DNA of 24,723 bases, from the NCBI GenBank assembly GCA_015485845.1, contig WFSU01000192.1:1-24723 (forward strand). The letters are read 5' to 3'. The notes under the pieces are model-generated. The model saw nothing but the letters and a program-made list of their open reading frames with translations. It was not told the origin of the DNA and searched no databases. Both the position numbers and the translations under genes were made by a program. The DNA is from Nitratifractor sp. (lineage in GTDB: Bacteria > Campylobacterota > Campylobacteria > Campylobacterales > Sulfurovaceae). Positions 22,695-24,723 of this stretch are shown in pieces (the stretch's first letter is position 1; each line of letters begins with the position of its first letter).

Positions 22695-22719
22695 ACCGGA
22701 GATAAAACAGGAGAATACT

Positions 22720-23535
22720 ATGATAAAAAAATTGCTGCTTTTACTCAGCTCGGTAACAGTACTTTTTGCCGCTACCCCTGAGCAGGTCGAGCGCTATCTG
22801 CTCCTCTCAGGCTCAGAAGATCAACTGATCGAATTTGAACAGATGGTGGATGGGATGGGACAAATGTTTGCGGCCAGAGGGGGGAGTGATGTCCCGTTGA
22901 TGCAGGATTCACAGATGTTGCCGATCCGCTTCCGTGAATACATCCAGCGCAACCTGAGTGAAGACGAAATGGACGAAGTGCTGGCCAATTATGGGCACGA
23001 TGTCCTGCGCAAGCTGGTCAGCGCCGAAGTCTTAATGGAGGAGCCCGACACCGTCCAGGCATACCGGCAGTTTCGCCAGCAGATCAAAGACGATCCTCTC
23101 CCGAGCAGCCGTACTGAGACGGTCAAAGCGATTATCACCAAACTCTACGATGAGAAAATGCTGACGGAATTTTTTGAAAAAATGTTTCTCCCGATGGTCA
23201 AGCAGATGAGCCGTATCGGTGGGAAAAAGATGACCGACAAGCAGATCGACGCGTTGGGCAAACGGTTTGTCAAGCGGATGCGCGAAAGCAACTACAATGC
23301 CATGCTTTTCATGACCCGGGATTTTACGGACGAAGAGCTCGAAGAGCTCGACGACATTTCCGGCAACAGTGCCACCAGTCACGAAACCCGCGCCGTCTTT
23401 GGCGCCGTCGTCTATGCGATGGGAGAAGCGATGCACAACATGGCCGATCGTTTCGCCGAAATGCTCAAAAAGCGCCGTCATCCGGCCGTCGTACCTCAAG
23501 GAAAAGAGGAGAACCGGAGCAGGGAGAGGCAATGA
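22720..23535 (+). CDS. Exported alpha-helical protein, possibly DUF2059-like
   Basis: 271 residues with a signal peptide (MIKKLLLLLSSVTVLFAA). SD CAGGAG lies before the ATG. The mature protein is helical and charged. ATPEQVERYLLLSGSEDQLIEFEQMV resembles the start of DUF2059-type domains, and a second similar helical block (KAIITKLYDEKMLTEFFEKMFLPMVKQM) may be a repeat of it. The C-terminus is a basic tail. Divergent from the lipoprotein-gltX operon. The TGA stop is inside the first copy of a heptamer array. Function unknown. Confidence 0.75.
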   Translation: MIKKLLLLLSSVTVLFAATPEQVERYLLLSGSEDQLIEFEQMVDGMGQMFAARGGSDVPLMQDSQMLPIRFREYIQRNLSEDEMDEVLANYGHDVLRKLVSAEVLMEEPDTVQAYRQFRQQIKDDPLPSSRTETVKAIITKLYDEKMLTEFFEKMFLPMVKQMSRIGGKKMTDKQIDALGKRFVKRMRESNYNAMLFMTRDFTDEELEELDDISGNSATSHETRAVFGAVVYAMGEAMHNMADRFAEMLKKRRHPAVVPQGKEENRSRERQ

Positions 23536-23555
23536 AAAATGAAAAATGAAAAATA
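23531..23555. repeat. Heptamer tandem array (AATGAAA)
   Basis: 3.5 perfect copies of AATGAAA. The stop codon TGA (23533-23535) of the preceding gene lies inside the first copy. Confidence 0.88.
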
Positions 23556-23576
23556 AAAGGTGATTGGGGCGCGTAG

Positions 23577-23730
23577 GGTGCCGCAATAGCGCACCTTCTG
23601 ACGGTTTTCTCCAGGCACGGAGACTTCAGCCCCGCCCAAAGCTTAAAGGACATGGGTATCTCAAGGTGGGGCTGAAGCCGCCACTTCCAGATAATTCGCG
23701 TTGCGATTTTTGTGTGCTATTGCACACCCT
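23577..23730. repeat. Nested inverted-repeat element
   Basis: Outer hairpins face each other: GGTGC/GCACC around GCAATAGC (23577-23595) and GTGTGC-TATT-GCACAC (23712-23727), the latter containing GCTATTGC, the complement of GCAATAGC. Inside is a long-range stem, CTTCAGCCCC (23624-23633) with GGGGCTGAAG (23668-23677). It resembles the ACTTCAGT family. This is most of the 466-base gene-free stretch before the IS110 transposase. Confidence 0.7.
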
Positions 23731-23742
23731 TGTATCATAACA

Positions 23743-23772
23743 TCACCTGAAAATGATATCATTTTCAGGTGA
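23743..23772. repeat. Perfect 30-bp palindrome
   Basis: TCACCTGAAAATGAT followed directly by its reverse complement ATCATTTTCAGGTGA, with no spacer. It lies in gene-free DNA just left of the IS110 element. It could be a regulator site, a palindromic target or a relic of an element end. Confidence 0.85.
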
Positions 23773-23805
23773 AAGTGTTTCCGGGGGGGTAGATCGTCAC
23801 ACCCT

Positions 23806-24001
23806 AAAGCATTGAATCTCTAAAAAGCACCACAATACTTTTAAAAGAATCAATAGCTTGTTGCGTAGATAGATCGCCCCTTCTTGTAACCTGAACGGAA
23901 TAGAAAGCAAACTATACACCCTAGTTTAGCTTGCATTTACAAGGAAAGGTTGAAGGAGCAACCCCAGTGAATCCTTTCGAATTTCATAACAAGGTATTCA
24001 C
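23806..24001 (+). ncRNA. Candidate bridge RNA region of the IS110 element
   Basis: IS110-group elements encode a structured bridge RNA between the left end and the transposase gene. This AT-rich 196-base stretch is in that position and about the right size. Hairpins visible: AAACTA (23909-23914) with TAGTTT (23922-23927) around loop TACACCC, and GGTTG (23948-23952) with CAACC (23959-23963), the latter enclosed by AAGGA (23941-23945) with TCCTT (23972-23976). The sequence ACACCCTA in the first hairpin (23916-23923) repeats 23799-23806 at the putative left junction. The exact RNA ends are unknown; inference from position and structure. Confidence 0.4.
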
Positions 24002-24723
24002 ATGTACAAGTATATCGGAATCGATGTCAGTAAAGCAACCTTAGATGTGTACGATGGTCACAAAAGCCATAAAGTGCGTAATGATCTCTCAGGCTTTAAA
24101 GCAATCATGCAGTTGGCTTCCAAAGAAGAGGAGCTTTGTCTGATCTTTGAACCTACAGGTATCTATGCTCACGAGTTGATTCTCCATTGCCAGAAACATC
24201 ACATTAAAGCAATCATCGTTGGTTCTAAAGAAGCCAGAGATTATGCACGCAGCATTAAACAGCGCTCCAAAACCGATAAGATTGATGCCAAAGTGCTCTA
24301 TCGGTATCACACACAGATTGAAGAAAAAGAGATCACTGTCCCCTTTCTGGATACCCATATGCGTGCGATTACCCAAAAACGCAATGTTTACGAGAAGTAT
24401 CAAAAGATGATCCATCAACTCAAGAATCTCATTGAAGCTACCGACACGGCAGACAAAGTATTACTTGCTTCATTGAAAAAGCAAATTACCTCGTTGGAAA
24501 AATCCTCCCAAAAGCTCTTAGATGCGATAGAAGAACTTCTTATGGCAAACGAAGAGCATAAGGCAGCCATAGCACATTTACAAACAATCCCGGGGGTTGC
24601 CAAGAAAAGTGCCTTGGTAATCTTGATGGAAATACTTCGGTATCCCAAAGCAAGGAGTCATGAGTTTGTTGCTTTAATGGGATTGGATCCGGTCTTGAAA
24701 GATTCGGGCATCTTCAGAGGAAA
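24002..24723 (+). mobile_element. IS110-family transposase, 3'-truncated by window edge
   Basis: DEDD-type recombinase of the IS110 family; the first 240 residues are in the window and the frame runs off the end. YIGIDVSKATLDVYD holds D8; LCLIFEPTGIYAHELI holds E50; RSKTDKIDAK holds D92 and D95, together the RuvC-like DEDD set. A coiled-coil-rich middle (about 125-185) is followed by the Transposase_20 domain: LQTIPGVAKKSALVILMEI (helix-hairpin-helix) and ALMGLDPVLKDSGIFRG. The region bearing the conserved C-terminal serine lies at or beyond the window end. A weak SD (AAGG) lies upstream. It is AT-richer than the host DNA. Whether the copy is intact is unknown. Confidence 0.92.

Noticed and set aside
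23332..23357. Tandem-like GAAGAGCTC repeat
   Set aside because: Inside coding sequence for an acidic EEL-EEL stretch; explained by codon and residue repetition rather than a regulatory repeat.
1..24723. CRISPR array, rRNA or tRNA genes
   Set aside because: No regularly spaced direct repeats with unique spacers were seen; the tandem repeats are contiguous heptamers. No cloverleaf with a T-loop GGTTCRANNCC was noticed in the gaps; a tRNAscan run would be the proper test.

Overview
The window reads as chromosome from a Campylobacterota (epsilonproteobacterial) organism whose GC content is high for the phylum (roughly the low to mid 50s by eye). The main evidence is the minus-strand run gltX-yggT-slt-mobB-fbp (22467 down to 18025), an order I recall from Campylobacter jejuni, together with two Cache-domain histidine kinases carrying the HQWRQP H-box typical of the phylum. 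Genus is not resolved; a Nitratifractor-, Sulfurovum- or Hydrogenimonas-like organism would fit.

Layout. 1-678 is the 3' part of a cation diffusion facilitator, convergent with an AhpD-like gene (668-1030). 1141-6225 is one tightly packed minus-strand operon: TRAP transporter dctP-dctQ-dctM followed by 5-oxoprolinase pxpA-pxpB-pxpC, apparently an uptake-and-hydrolysis unit for 5-oxoproline or a related acid. 6346-7149 holds an AT-richer LysE-type exporter between near-identical 29-bp palindromic direct repeats. 7163-14552 is a signalling region: two Cache kinase/OmpR-type regulator pairs facing opposite ways, two exported proteins of unknown function between them, and a PhnD-like binding protein convergent with the second kinase. 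14676-15553 encodes two different Hsp20 chaperones. 15615-17637 has apt, a ParE/RelE-type toxin-antitoxin pair and an EamA transporter. 17834-22640 is the conserved fbp-to-gltX cluster, with a Cys-rich small protein at its 3' end and a 56-residue lipoprotein at its 5' end. 22720-23535 is an exported protein. The window ends inside an IS110-family element (transposase from 24002).

Non-coding structure is unusually rich. Five gene boundaries carry heptanucleotide tandem arrays, and three genes have their stop codon inside one. Four intergenic regions carry members of a palindrome family centred on ACTTCAGT/ACTGAAGT or a close variant, in composite blocks. A perfect 30-bp palindrome lies just left of the IS110 element.

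The observations I rate highest are: (1) a GltX-like protein at the conserved gltX locus that has lost the KMSKS loop and the GEDH motif while keeping a clean full-length frame; (2) the IS110 5' non-coding region, a candidate bridge RNA with a hairpin loop that repeats sequence from the putative left junction; (3) heptamer arrays that begin at stop codons; (4) the TRAP plus PxpABC operon; and (5) the direct-repeat-flanked lysE cassette. All assignments rest on reading the sequence and on recalled family motifs; no database search was possible.
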